From contig NZ_JAGIQA010000009.1 of assembly GCF_017814975.1 (NCBI RefSeq), forward strand, positions 186,001 to 250,000: 64,000 bases of DNA, in the 5' to 3' direction. The notes beneath the pieces were generated by a model. It saw only the letters and a list, made by a program, of their open reading frames with translations, did not search any database and was not told where the DNA came from. Positions 26,899 through 35,752 of this stretch are shown piece by piece (the stretch's first letter is position 1; each line of letters starts with the position of its first letter). This DNA comes from Cupriavidus consociatus. GTDB taxonomy: Bacteria > Pseudomonadota > Gammaproteobacteria > Burkholderiales > Burkholderiaceae. The position numbers were made by a program, and so were the translations under genes.

Positions 26899-27474
26899 TC
26901 AGACGGTGGCCGAGCCTGCTTTCGTTGCGCCCACCGTATCGGTCCCGCTCGCCAGCGTGCCAGCCTTGTCTGGTGACACCGCGCCGCTGCCCCTGGAGGA
27001 GCCTTCCGTGGTCGCGCTCGAGGTGCTTAGCCCGCTGATACCCCCGCCTCCCGTGCTGCCTGGCCTTGCGGCGCCCTGCGACGGCGTCGCGCCCGCATCC
27101 GCGCCGATGCGCAGGCGGTTGTCGACTTCCTTCACGCCGAAGGTGTCGTCGACGATTTCCTCGATGCGGTATTTCAGCCCGCGGTCGCGCACCGAACCTG
27201 TCAGGGTCACGACGCCGGCAACCACGTTGACTTCCACGTCATGTACGGGGTAGCGGCATTCGATCAGGCGCTCGCAGACATCTTCGCGCACGCGCTCGTC
27301 GGAGCGCTGATAGCCCTTCGGCCCGGCGCGCTTGCCGCCGGAGGTACCGCCGCCGCGGCGGTCGGCGTCATAGACGCCGAAGTTGCTTTCGCCGAAGCCG
27401 CCGGCATAGACCTCTTCGTCGGAGAAGCCGCCCCGGTAGTCTGGCTCGTTGCGTCGGTTCATGCCCTGGTTCAT
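26899..27474 (-). CDS. BON-domain protein
   Basis: This is a 191-residue protein. The start at 27474 follows GGAGA; an open extension upstream lacks protein-like sequence. The N-terminal third is Gly/Arg-rich and disordered. Residues about 65-125 form a single BON domain (VREDVCERLIECRYPVHDVE, GVVTLTGSVRDRGLKYRIEE, VKEVDNRLRI), a fold linked to phospholipid or envelope association. The C-terminal tail is Ser/Gly/Thr-rich. No export signal is evident. Related proteins in Burkholderiales are stress-associated, but the role here is unknown. Confidence 0.85.
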   Translation of the reverse strand: MNQGMNRRNEPDYRGGFSDEEVYAGGFGESNFGVYDADRRGGGTSGGKRAGPKGYQRSDERVREDVCERLIECRYPVHDVEVNVVAGVVTLTGSVRDRGLKYRIEEIVDDTFGVKEVDNRLRIGADAGATPSQGAARPGSTGGGGISGLSTSSATTEGSSRGSGAVSPDKAGTLASGTDTVGATKAGSATV

Positions 27475-27888
27475 GTCTTTCTCCAAATCGTGGACGGACG
27501 AGATGTGTGCCCTCCTGAAGATGCAGCGGAGGGCGACACGGACTTGCGCGGGCTGCCGCAAATTCTGTACCCGGGCGGTGAAGGCCTGTCCGTGCGCCCT
27601 GGTAAGGCATGGACCGGAATCCGCGAAATCAATGCAGGCGCAGCGGTGTGGTCGTTGAAGCCAACTGTGGTCCACTCGCCAGCCGGGACGGCGCCGCCGA
27701 TGTGGCTGCAGTCCAATGTGGCGATTTTTTTCAAAAGGTGATGGTGCGTGCTACCGGGCGAAGCCTTTGTATTGGCAGGAATACGCAGGATGCCGGAAAC
27801 GGACAGATGCGGCTGGCCTCCGCATGTTGGTGGGCTTCCGCTCAAAAAGCCCCGAAGCGCACGCCGGCGCCCGCTTAGAATCCTCTCC
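27475..27888. other. intergenic region between divergent BON and CzcI-like genes
   Basis: About 410 bases with no supported gene. It should contain both divergent promoters. Nothing else stands out. Confidence 0.45.
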
Positions 27889-28242
27889 ATGCCCCGCACT
27901 GTGGTCTTTCTCCTCGCGCTGATCTTGCCCTTGCAGGTGCTTTCTGCAACGTGGCGGCATCTCACGCACGCTCCGGACCGGATGCTCGAGCACATGGTGG
28001 AGCATGCACGGCATGTCCCGCATCACCATGACGAAGACGGCACCATCCACAAGAATGGCGGTGGCGAATCGGTTGCGCATCAACTGGATTTCGACCACGG
28101 AACAAGCGTGGGCGCGGCGCTGCCGGATGTACTGGAGCCGGCTGCTTCCAAGCATGGCCAGCCAGAGCCATTTTTCCTCGCTTCCGCGCTTCCCGATCCC
28201 TGCCTCCACCTCCTTCATCCGCCGCCGCGCCCGGTCCGGTGA
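27889..28242 (+). CDS. small exported His-rich protein (CzcI/DUF2946-like)
   Basis: This 117-residue protein starts with a clear signal peptide (MPRTVVFLLALILPLQVLSA). The mature part has clustered His and acidic residues (RHVPHHHDEDG, HQLDFDHG), as in the small periplasmic CzcI-like proteins that accompany heavy-metal efflux genes in Cupriavidus. No czc structural genes are adjacent. It overlaps the possible upstream extension of the next gene but is otherwise alone. A metal-binding role is an inference from composition. Confidence 0.55.
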   Translation: MPRTVVFLLALILPLQVLSATWRHLTHAPDRMLEHMVEHARHVPHHHDEDGTIHKNGGGESVAHQLDFDHGTSVGAALPDVLEPAASKHGQPEPFFLASALPDPCLHLLHPPPRPVR

Positions 28243-28481
28243 CAGTCGGGACGGCATCCGGTGGCGCTGCGGGGACCGCGCAACTAACGCCGCGATCCCG
28301 CCGTGATCCCGCCGCAATCCCGCTATGCGTCGCCATGCGCGATACTGCTGATCTGCCTTTCCTCGCAAGACCCGTGCGAAAAGCTCGCTTTCCGGCGCGG
28401 ACTGGTGATATGGCCATGCATCGTGCGCGCGGTCGCGCCGGCCACCCAATTGTTGTGGATGTTCTCCGGGAGAACTTTGCA

Positions 28482-29738
28482 ATGCGTATGCAGATCGCAC
28501 GGAACGTCCTCTGGCTGGTGCTGGAGCGCGGCCTGCAGGTACTGTTCGGAATTGCCAGTATCGGCATGATTGCGCGTGCCATCGGGCCGGAAGGCTTTGC
28601 CGAGTTCCAATACGCACAGTCGCTGGTGCTGATTGCGTCATCGGTTGCGCTGATCTGCGGGGCCGAGGTGGTGGTCCCGCGACTGGTTGCCGACGGGGCT
28701 CCCGCCGCCCAGCACAGGCTGCTTTTCCATGTGTTTGCCCTGCGCGAAGCGGCGGCCATCGCTGGCTACCTGATCGTGATGGCGGCCGTGGCGCTGACAG
28801 AAGAGGACGAGGTCATCGTCCTGACCGCCATCATCATTGGCATACCCATCCTGCTCTACGAGCCCTTCGGGACCGTCCGGGCGTGGCTGCAGGCGCGCAC
28901 CGACAGCCGGCCCGCTGTGGTGTTCGGCATGATCGGCCTGGCCTTCCGGGTGACGGCAATCGGGGCGCTCTACCTGGCGGGATCCCGCGCGGCGCCGGCT
29001 TTCGCGTGGGTGTTCGCCGGCGAGGCGCTGATCTGCGCCTCGCTGCTTGCCCGCTACTACCGCAAGCGCAGCCCTCGCGTGGCGGTGAGCATCGATGTCA
29101 GTCTGGCGAGGCGGCTGCTGCGCGACGGGGCGGTGTTCTGGGTCAGCCTGATGCTGATGCTGCTGGCGAAGCGTATCGATCAACTGCTGCTCAAGCCGCA
29201 CATCAGCCTGTTCGAGCTGGGCGGTTATGCCGCCTCCATGCAGGTGCTGGACAATTTCATGCTGCTCGGCTCGATCGTGGCAAGCTCCGTTGCGCCGATG
29301 ATGATCTATGCCCAGCCGACCTTCGCGCGGGTACGCCGTAACGTGCTGTATGTCGCCGCCGGCATGCTGGCGACTGGTATCGTCGGGGGTGCGGTGCTTG
29401 CATTCTGCGCACCCTGGATCATTGCGCTGATCTACGGTGACCACTATGAAGGCGCCGCCGACCTGCTAAGGCTGTCGGCGATGGCATCCGGGCTGGTGTT
29501 CCTGGATGCCGCGCTGACGCTGCTGGTGGTCTATCTGCGCAAGCCACGCTGGCTGGTGGAGAAATGGTTCCTGGTGCTGTCCACCATGATCGTGGTCGAC
29601 CTGATCGCGATCCCGATGCTCGGGACACGTGGCGCCGTTTATGGCTATGTCGCGGGCAACGCGGTGGCGGTGCTGGCGGGCCTCGGCTTTCTGATCCGAT
29701 CGCGAGAGCCGATGGTGGCGGCGCAGCAGGCTGCGTGA
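28482..29738 (+). CDS. polysaccharide flippase-like membrane protein (MOP superfamily)
   Basis: This 418-residue integral membrane protein has about a dozen hydrophobic helices spread along its length and the Wzx-like opening NVLWLVLERGLQVLFGIAS followed by IARAIGPEGFAEFQYAQS. Such proteins flip lipid-linked oligosaccharides across the inner membrane. The start at 28482 has GGGAGA upstream; the longer frame beginning at 28239 has an Arg-rich, non-membrane extension and is rejected. No glycosyltransferase or polymerase genes are adjacent, so its glycan is unknown. Confidence 0.85.
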   Translation: MRMQIARNVLWLVLERGLQVLFGIASIGMIARAIGPEGFAEFQYAQSLVLIASSVALICGAEVVVPRLVADGAPAAQHRLLFHVFALREAAAIAGYLIVMAAVALTEEDEVIVLTAIIIGIPILLYEPFGTVRAWLQARTDSRPAVVFGMIGLAFRVTAIGALYLAGSRAAPAFAWVFAGEALICASLLARYYRKRSPRVAVSIDVSLARRLLRDGAVFWVSLMLMLLAKRIDQLLLKPHISLFELGGYAASMQVLDNFMLLGSIVASSVAPMMIYAQPTFARVRRNVLYVAAGMLATGIVGGAVLAFCAPWIIALIYGDHYEGAADLLRLSAMASGLVFLDAALTLLVVYLRKPRWLVEKWFLVLSTMIVVDLIAIPMLGTRGAVYGYVAGNAVAVLAGLGFLIRSREPMVAAQQAA

Positions 29739-29822
29739 CAACCGGCGCAACCTCAAGCCAGCGTTCCCGGAACTTGCAGTCGCGCAGCGGTTCTCCCCGT
29801 TGCACCCTCTGAAAGGCCGCCG

Positions 29823-30041
29823 CTACGGCTCCTGTTGCTTGTCGCCGAACGCGCTGCGCAGATGCACATCGCCGTCATGACGATGGATGTGCAATTCGGC
29901 CTTATGCCGCCTGGCTACGTCCCAGCCGGCAGCGATTGCCGCTTCCATGGTCAGGAACCTCTGGGGCCGGATATCAAGGCCGCTGAACTCCAATGTCCAG
30001 CCATGTTCCGCGGGCAGAACACGAATGATGCGCGATTGCAT
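29823..30041 (-). CDS. DUF2188-like small protein
   Basis: This 72-residue protein starts at 30041, preceded by AAAGG. It contains IIRVLPAEHGWTLEFSG, then AAIAAGWDVARRHKAELHIHRHDGDV, which is the DUF2188 layout (a beta-strand pair, a helix with an AxxxA...A..G pattern, and a final IHxxDG strand). It lies immediately downstream of the minus-strand promoter that carries the MerR-type dyad, so it may be the target of that regulator. Its function is unknown. Confidence 0.75.
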   Translation of the reverse strand: MQSRIIRVLPAEHGWTLEFSGLDIRPQRFLTMEAAIAAGWDVARRHKAELHIHRHDGDVHLRSAFGDKQQEP

Positions 30042-30133
30042 GATGACCTTTCTTGAGATACCGCTACGTATGGCGGCCGCCGTCATTCTGCAGTCGAAAT
30101 GCAATCCCCTTCACTTAAGGGCGGCTTTGGCAT

Positions 30134-30164
30134 AGGCTAGGTCCGTACCAAGGTACGGAGTCAA
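30134..30164 (-). promoter_or_regulatory. MerR-type promoter with 19-bp spacer and dyad
   Basis: On the minus strand TTGACT (30164-30159) is the -35 and TAGCCT (30139-30134) the -10, separated by 19 bp instead of 17. Inside the spacer lies the dyad CCGTAC-N4-GTACGG (30143-30158). This is the diagnostic design of promoters activated by MerR-family regulators. It points away from the MerR gene, towards the DUF2188 gene. Confidence 0.75.
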
Positions 30165-30167
30165 GCG

Positions 30168-30605
30168 ATGGAGCAAATCCTGACGATCGGGAAGCTGGCC
30201 AAGGCGGCTGGCGTTGGCGTGGAGACGGTTCGCTATTACCACCGCTGCGGGCTGCTGCCGGTGCCGGAGCGCGCCCATGGCGCCATTCGCCAGTATTCGC
30301 AGCAGAGCCTGCAGCGGATGCATTTCATCCGCCAGGCGCAGTCGCTTGGCTTCACGCTGGATGAAATCCGCGTACTGCTGCAGCAGAACCATGGCCAGTG
30401 CAGCACGGCCCGCGCACTGGCCGAGCGCAAGCTCAGCCTGGTCGAGGAAAGGCTGAGGGACTTGCGGGGAATGCGCGCGGAACTGAAGAACCTGATCGGA
30501 CAATGCCACGCCCATGGCACCGGGGATGGTTGCCCCTTGATGGACACGTTGTCTGCGCACGGCAAGCCAGATAACGGACGCGCCGGGGCATTGCGGGGGC
30601 GGTGA
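30168..30605 (+). CDS. MerR-family regulator with the Hg(II)-type cysteine triad
   Basis: This 145-residue protein has the N-terminal winged helix (LTIGKLAKAAGVGVETVRYY) and a dimerisation helix. Cys78, Cys113 and Cys122 reproduce exactly the 35- and 9-residue spacing of the mercury-binding Cys82/117/126 of classical MerR, and the context GCPL after the loop fits. The start codon lies 10 bases from the dyad in the divergent promoter, so autorepression is expected. No merTPA genes are nearby, so either this is a relict or it controls the small DUF2188 gene in response to Hg(II) or another thiophilic ion. Confidence 0.85.
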   Translation: MEQILTIGKLAKAAGVGVETVRYYHRCGLLPVPERAHGAIRQYSQQSLQRMHFIRQAQSLGFTLDEIRVLLQQNHGQCSTARALAERKLSLVEERLRDLRGMRAELKNLIGQCHAHGTGDGCPLMDTLSAHGKPDNGRAGALRGR

Positions 30606-30649
30606 CGGAAGTCAGCTGCCCGGGACGGCCCTAGCGGGCATGCGGCGCG

Positions 30650-33352
30650 TCAGGTCTGCCACGCCGCGGCCTTGTCCGCCGACTTGCCATAGCGCTCCCG
30701 GGCTGCGCGCACGACCTCGGAAGGCAGCTTGCCGTCATCGGCCAGCGCCCGCAGCGCCGCAACCACGACGGAATAGCGGTCCACCTCGAAGAATGCGCGC
30801 AACGCCTGCCGCGTATCGCTGCGCCCGAAGCCATCGGTGCCCAGCGTGACATAGCGCCCCGGCACGCACGCGCGGATCAGCTCCGGCACCGCGCGCACAT
30901 AATCGGTGGCGGCGATCACCGGTCCGTTCGACCCGGCCAACGCTGTCTCGACATACGACATGACATGCTGGTCATTCAGCCGGTTGCTGCGTTCCACGGC
31001 AATCGCGTCGCGCTGCAGCTCGGTAAAGCTGGTCACGCTCCACGCCTGCGCCACCACGCCCCAGTCGTCTTCGAGCAGGCGCGCCGCGGCGATCACCTCG
31101 GGCAGGATGGCGCCCGCGCCGAGCAGGTTGACCTGGCTGGCATCGCGCCGGTCCGGCATGAGCGAATACATGCCCTTCAGGATGCCGTCGCGCACCGCGT
31201 CGGCTGGCTGCGGCATCGACGGCTGCGCATAGTTCTCGTTGCCAACGGTGACGTAGTAGAAGACATCGCGCTGCTGTTCGCCCATCTCGCGCATGCCGTG
31301 CTCCACGATCACGGCCACCTCGTAGGCAAAGGCGGGATCCCACGCGCGGCAGTTGGGGATGGTCGACGCGGCCAGGTGGCTGGTGCCGTCCTGGTGCTGC
31401 AGCCCCTCGCCGCCGAGCGTGGTCTTGCCCGAGGTGGCGCCGATCAGGAAGCCGCGGGCGCGCTGGTCGGCCGCGGCCCAGATCAGGTCGCCGATGCGCT
31501 GGAAGCCGAACATCGAGTAGTAGATGTAGAACGGCAGCATCGGCAGGTCGTGCACGCTGTAGGCGGTGGCCGCGGCGATCCATGACGAGATTGCGCCGGC
31601 TTCCGAGATGCCTTCTTCCAGGATCTGCCCGCCGGTGGATTCGCGGTAGTACAGCATCGAACCCAGGTCTTCCGGCTCGTAGCGCTGGCCCAGCGGCGAA
31701 TAGATGCCGACCTGCCGGAACAGGCTGGCCATGCCGAAGGTGCGCGCCTCGTCGGCGACCACCGGCACGATGCGCGGCCCCAGCGCGGCATCCTTGAGCA
31801 GGCTGCCGAGCATGCGCACCACGGCCATGGTGGTCGACATCTCCCTGCCGTCCGCGGCCAGCGCGAAGCTGGCCCACTGGCCGGACGGCGGCACTGCCAG
31901 CGCGGTGGTCGCGGCCTGCCGGCGCCGCGGCAGGTAGCCGCCGAGCGCGGCCCGGCGTGCGTGCAGGTAGCGCATCTCCGGGCTGTCGTCGGCGGGTTTG
32001 TAGAAGCGCAGGTTGGCGACGTCGTCGTCCGACAGCGGCAGCTGGAAGCGGTCGCGGAACGCCTTCAGGTCTTCCAGTTCCAGCTTCTTCTGCTGGTGCG
32101 TGGTCATGCGGCCCTGGCCCACCGTGCCCATGCCGAAGCCCTTCATGGTCTTGGCCAGGATCACGGTCGGCTGGCCGCGGTGATCCATGGCGCGCGCGTA
32201 GGCGGCGTGCAGCTTGCGCAGGTCGTGGCCGCCGCGGCGCAGGCGGTCGATGTCGTCATTGCTCAGGTGCGCGGCGAGCGCGGCGAGCTCGGGGTTCTGC
32301 TGGAAGAAGTGCTCGCGGTTATAGGCGCCGTCGTTGGCGGAGAAGGTCTGGAACTGGCCGTCGACGGTCTGCGCGAAGGCACGCACCAGCGCCCCGGAGC
32401 GGTCGCGCGCGAACAGTTCGTCCCAGTCCGAGCCCCACAGCACCTTGATCACGTTCCAACCGGCGCCGGCGAACAGCGCTTCGAGTTCATCGACGATGCG
32501 GCCGTTGCCGCGCACCGGGCCGTCGAGCCGCTGCAGGTTGCAGTTGATGACGAACACCAGGTTGTCGAGCTGCTCGCGCGCGGCCAGCGACAGGGCACCG
32601 ATCGACTCGGGCTCGTCCATCTCGCCATCGCCGAAGAAGCCCCAGACCTTGCGCGAAGACACCGGCCGCAGGCCGCGGTTTTGCAGGTAGCGCATGAAGC
32701 GCGCCTGGTAGATCGAATTGATCGGGCCGATGCCCATCGAGCCGGTGGGGAACTGCCAGAAATCAGGCATCAGCCAGGGATGCGGGTAGGAGCACAGGCC
32801 AGGGCCGTCGATCTCGCGCCGGTAGTGCTGCAGGTGCGTTTCGTCGAGGAAGCCTTCGAGGTAGGCGCGGGCATACACGCCGGGCGCCGAGTGCGGCTGG
32901 AAATAGACCAGATCGCCACCTTGCGCGTCGCCGTCGGCGCGGAAGAAATGGTTGAAACCGACTTCGAACAGGTCGGCCGCCGAGGCATAGCTGGCGATAT
33001 GTCCGCCCAGTTCGCCATAGGCGCGGTTGGCGCGCACCACCATGGCCAGCGCGTTCCAGCGCAGCGCCGCGCCCAGCCGGGCTTCGATCTCCAGGTCGCC
33101 GGGGTAGGGCGGTTGCGCCTGCACCGGGATCGTATTCACATAGGCGCTCGGGCCGGCGGCGGGCGGCGGCAAGCCCTGCGCCGCGGCGTGCGCGGCCAGG
33201 CGCTGCAGCAGGAAGCTGGCGCGAGTGCCGCCGGCATGCGCCAGCACGCCTTCGAGCGCATCCAGCCATTCGCGCGTTTCCTGGGGATCGCTGTCCTCGT
33301 TGGCCGAGGGCAGGGCCAGCATCGATTGCGCACCGTTTGCCAGGTCAGTCAT
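30650..33352 (-). CDS. homodimeric 2-oxoacid (pyruvate/2-oxobutyrate) dehydrogenase E1
   Basis: This 900-residue protein belongs to the AceE type of thiamine-diphosphate E1. The cofactor motif GDGEMDEPES followed by NLVFVINCN is intact, as are SMGIGPINSIYQARF, KTMKGFGMG and the central YREST region. It would decarboxylate pyruvate or 2-oxobutyrate and pass the acyl group to a lipoyl E2. No E2 or E3 gene is adjacent, and the gene is divergent from an Lrp-family regulator. That pairing is the one of mdeB/mdeR, the 2-oxobutyrate-specific E1 of methionine degradation. I therefore think it is an accessory E1, not the housekeeping aceE; mdeA is not in the window. Confidence 0.9.
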   Translation of the reverse strand: MTDLANGAQSMLALPSANEDSDPQETREWLDALEGVLAHAGGTRASFLLQRLAAHAAAQGLPPPAAGPSAYVNTIPVQAQPPYPGDLEIEARLGAALRWNALAMVVRANRAYGELGGHIASYASAADLFEVGFNHFFRADGDAQGGDLVYFQPHSAPGVYARAYLEGFLDETHLQHYRREIDGPGLCSYPHPWLMPDFWQFPTGSMGIGPINSIYQARFMRYLQNRGLRPVSSRKVWGFFGDGEMDEPESIGALSLAAREQLDNLVFVINCNLQRLDGPVRGNGRIVDELEALFAGAGWNVIKVLWGSDWDELFARDRSGALVRAFAQTVDGQFQTFSANDGAYNREHFFQQNPELAALAAHLSNDDIDRLRRGGHDLRKLHAAYARAMDHRGQPTVILAKTMKGFGMGTVGQGRMTTHQQKKLELEDLKAFRDRFQLPLSDDDVANLRFYKPADDSPEMRYLHARRAALGGYLPRRRQAATTALAVPPSGQWASFALAADGREMSTTMAVVRMLGSLLKDAALGPRIVPVVADEARTFGMASLFRQVGIYSPLGQRYEPEDLGSMLYYRESTGGQILEEGISEAGAISSWIAAATAYSVHDLPMLPFYIYYSMFGFQRIGDLIWAAADQRARGFLIGATSGKTTLGGEGLQHQDGTSHLAASTIPNCRAWDPAFAYEVAVIVEHGMREMGEQQRDVFYYVTVGNENYAQPSMPQPADAVRDGILKGMYSLMPDRRDASQVNLLGAGAILPEVIAAARLLEDDWGVVAQAWSVTSFTELQRDAIAVERSNRLNDQHVMSYVETALAGSNGPVIAATDYVRAVPELIRACVPGRYVTLGTDGFGRSDTRQALRAFFEVDRYSVVVAALRALADDGKLPSEVVRAARERYGKSADKAAAWQT

Positions 33353-33488
33353 GGCACCGCTCCTGTCTGTGTTGCTTGTCTGTCGTGGCTGGCCGGGGTA
33401 TGGCCGCCGATGCCAACAAGGTTACGCCTGGAACGGCAGAGAATGTGTCTGAATTGCCTTGCCTGAATGGGGTGTCACGGTATAAAAA

Positions 33489-33498
33489 TTCTGCAGAA
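33489..33498. promoter_or_regulatory. palindrome in the E1/Lrp intergenic region
   Basis: TTCTGCAGAA is a perfect 10-bp palindrome about 27 bases before the Lrp-like start codon, within an A/T-rich stretch between the divergent genes. It is a plausible half of an Lrp-type operator. Confidence 0.35.
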
Positions 33499-33524
33499 CT
33501 GCCAGAATCCGGAATTGTTACATC

Positions 33525-34043
33525 ATGAACGAAACGTCGCTCAGGCTCGATCGCATCGATATCGCCATCCTCAACCAGCTGCAGCAGAATGCCCGCATCA
33601 CCAATGCCGAGCTGGCGCGCGCCGTGAACCTGTCGCCGACGCCTTGCTTCAACCGCGTCAAGGCGCTGGAGAAAATGGGACTGATCAAGCAGCAGGTCAC
33701 ATTGCTCAATGCCGAGGCGCTGGGGCTGCGCATCAATGTGTTTATCCAGGTCAGCCTGGAAAAGCAGGTGGAAGACGCGCTGCGCCGCTTCGAGGCGGCG
33801 ATCGACAAGCGTCCGGAAGTGATGGAGTGCTACCTGATGACCGGCGATGCGGACTACCTGCTGCGCGTGGTCGTGCCCAGCATGCAGAGCCTGGAGCGCT
33901 TTATCCTGGAGCAGCTGACCAAGATCCCGGGGGTGTCCAATATCCGGTCGAGCTTCGCGCTGAAGCAGGTGCGATACCGCACGGCGCTGCCGCTGCCCGC
34001 GGCAGGCCTGACCCTGAGCGTGGCGGAAGAAGAGGGCGAATAG
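33525..34043 (+). CDS. Lrp/AsnC-family regulator
   Basis: This 172-residue protein has an N-terminal helix-turn-helix ([20 protein letters not shown], then [19 protein letters not shown]) and a C-terminal RAM ligand-binding domain ([20 protein letters not shown], then [19 protein letters not shown]). It is transcribed divergently from the E1 dehydrogenase gene and probably regulates it in response to an amino acid or its oxoacid. Confidence 0.92.
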   Translation: MNETSLRLDRIDIAILNQLQQNARITNAELARAVNLSPTPCFNRVKALEKMGLIKQQVTLLNAEALGLRINVFIQVSLEKQVEDALRRFEAAIDKRPEVMECYLMTGDADYLLRVVVPSMQSLERFILEQLTKIPGVSNIRSSFALKQVRYRTALPLPAAGLTLSVAEEEGE

Positions 34044-34054
34044 CCTTCCGCAGG

Positions 34055-34978
34055 CTAGGGCGCGCCACGCTCCTCGTTGCCGCCATCCACCGCGAATTCC
34101 GACAACGCCACTTCGCGGAAATGCCGCACCACCGGGCTGTCGTGCGCAGGCAGCCAGGTGAGCGCCAGGCCGATGCCGGCACTGTCCGGATAGCCCGCCA
34201 GGTCGCGGATCACCATGCGGTCGTTGGCGAAGCGCTGCATGATCGACGGCACCAGCGCCACGCCCAGCCCGCTCTCCACCAGCGCCAGCACGGTCTGCAC
34301 CTGGGTGGCCTCTTGCGTGACGCGCGGCTGGAAGCCGGCCATCTGGCAGGCCGACAGCGCGGCGCTGCGCAGGCCAGAGGCTTCGCTCTGCTCGTACATG
34401 ACAAAGCGCTCCTGCGCTAGGTCGGCAAGCGTCAGCGACGGCTTGCCCGCCAGCGGATGGCTGCGCGGCAGGGCGGCGACAAAGCGGTCGCGCTCCAGCA
34501 GCGCCAGCGCGGTATTGCCCGGCGTCAGCAGCGGCGTGCGCACCAGGCCCACGTCCAGCGCCTCGTCTTCCAGCCATTGCATGATGCGGCTCGAGGTCGC
34601 TTCGCGCAGCACCAGTTCGACTCCGGGGTATTCATTGCGGAAGCGCGTCACCAGCCGTGGCAGCAGGTGCGAGGTCGTGGTGCCGACAAAACCCACCCGC
34701 AAGGTGCCGGCCATGCCGCTGCTGGCCGATTGCACCAGCTCGCTGAACTGGCCGGCATGGAACAGGATGCGCCGGGCCTCGGCCAGCGCGGCGCGGCCGG
34801 TCTCGGTCAGCGTGACGCCGCGCGGCTCGCGCACGAACAGCGTGGCGTCCAGCTCAGACTCGAGCTTCTGGATCGAGACCGTCAGCGCGGGCTGGGCGAT
34901 ATGCAGGCGTTCTGCCGCGCGGCGGAAATTGAGGGTCTCGGCCAGCACGACGAAGTGCCGGATGCGGCGCAGTTCCAT
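34055..34978 (-). CDS. LysR-family regulator of the MaoC-thiolase-DUF35 cluster
   Basis: This 307-residue protein has the N-terminal LysR helix-turn-helix (ELRRIRHFVVLAETLNFRRA, AERLHIAQPALTVSIQKLE) and a periplasmic-binding-like effector domain. The start at 34978 places the HTH at the usual position; the open frame further upstream lacks support. It is divergent from the MaoC-thiolase-DUF35 operon with a 277-bp gap, the classical LysR layout, and so is the likely regulator of that operon. The effector is unknown. Confidence 0.9.
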   Translation of the reverse strand: MELRRIRHFVVLAETLNFRRAAERLHIAQPALTVSIQKLESELDATLFVREPRGVTLTETGRAALAEARRILFHAGQFSELVQSASSGMAGTLRVGFVGTTTSHLLPRLVTRFRNEYPGVELVLREATSSRIMQWLEDEALDVGLVRTPLLTPGNTALALLERDRFVAALPRSHPLAGKPSLTLADLAQERFVMYEQSEASGLRSAALSACQMAGFQPRVTQEATQVQTVLALVESGLGVALVPSIMQRFANDRMVIRDLAGYPDSAGIGLALTWLPAHDSPVVRHFREVALSEFAVDGGNEERGAP

Positions 34979-35255
34979 GGGGTCAGCGGGGATGCGGGAG
35001 CCACATCTTAGTGCGCGGCGCGTCCCCCGGGCAACCTCGCACACCGGGTGGGTCGATAAACGCTGCTTATCAATCGCGCGGGAAACGATATTGGACGCTG
35101 CTTCGGTGGCGTCGCTACACTCGACCGAAAGCCGGGCTGGTTGCCCAGGATTTGCGCCCATTTCCGGCACCAGGATTCAGCATCAGGAACGATACGGAGA
35201 CAGCCGCCCGTCCGGACCGGTCGTGCCCGGCGAGGCCTGTATCCACAGGAGCTTC

Positions 35256-35714
35256 ATGCACAGCATTGCATCGCTCGACGACCTGCGCGCGCTTTGCGCC
35301 GCGCCCGCCGCCGTGAGCGAGTATTTCCCCATCGGGCAGGACGCCATCGATACCTTTGCCGAGCTGACGCATGACCGGCAGTGGATCTACGTGGAGCCCG
35401 AGCGCGCCGCCGCCGATTCGCCGTACGGCTGCACGGTCGCACACGCCTTCCTGATCCTGTCGATGGTGTCGGCGGCGTTCGCGCAGTGCTTTACCTTCCC
35501 GGGCCGCAAGCTGGCGCTGAACTATGGCTTCGACCGGCTGCGCTTCACCGGCCCGGTGCCGGCCGGCGCGCGCGTGCGCGGCGCGTTCACGCTGCAGCAG
35601 CTCGACGATGTCCGCCCCGGCGAAGTGCGCTGCCACTGGAAGGTGGAAATGCAGGTCGAAGGCAGCGAGCGGCCGGCGATGGTGGCGATCTGGCTGGTGC
35701 AGATGCGCTTCTGA
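35256..35714 (+). CDS. MaoC-like (R)-specific enoyl-CoA hydratase family protein
   Basis: This is a 152-residue single hot-dog-fold protein. The hydratase-2 motif is recognisable: FAELTHDRQWIYVEPERAAA with the Asp and the downstream GCTVAHAFLILSM containing the His. It probably hydrates an unsaturated acyl-CoA. The AGGAGC site precedes the ATG. It is the first gene of a three-gene set with a thiolase-like protein and a DUF35 OB-fold protein. That trio recalls the hydratase/retro-aldolase complexes of side-chain degradation (ChsH1/ChsH2/Ltp2). Confidence 0.85.
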   Translation: MHSIASLDDLRALCAAPAAVSEYFPIGQDAIDTFAELTHDRQWIYVEPERAAADSPYGCTVAHAFLILSMVSAAFAQCFTFPGRKLALNYGFDRLRFTGPVPAGARVRGAFTLQQLDDVRPGEVRCHWKVEMQVEGSERPAMVAIWLVQMRF

Positions 35715-35752
35715 ACTTACCCAATATCAATCCCAAGCAAGACGAGACTCCC

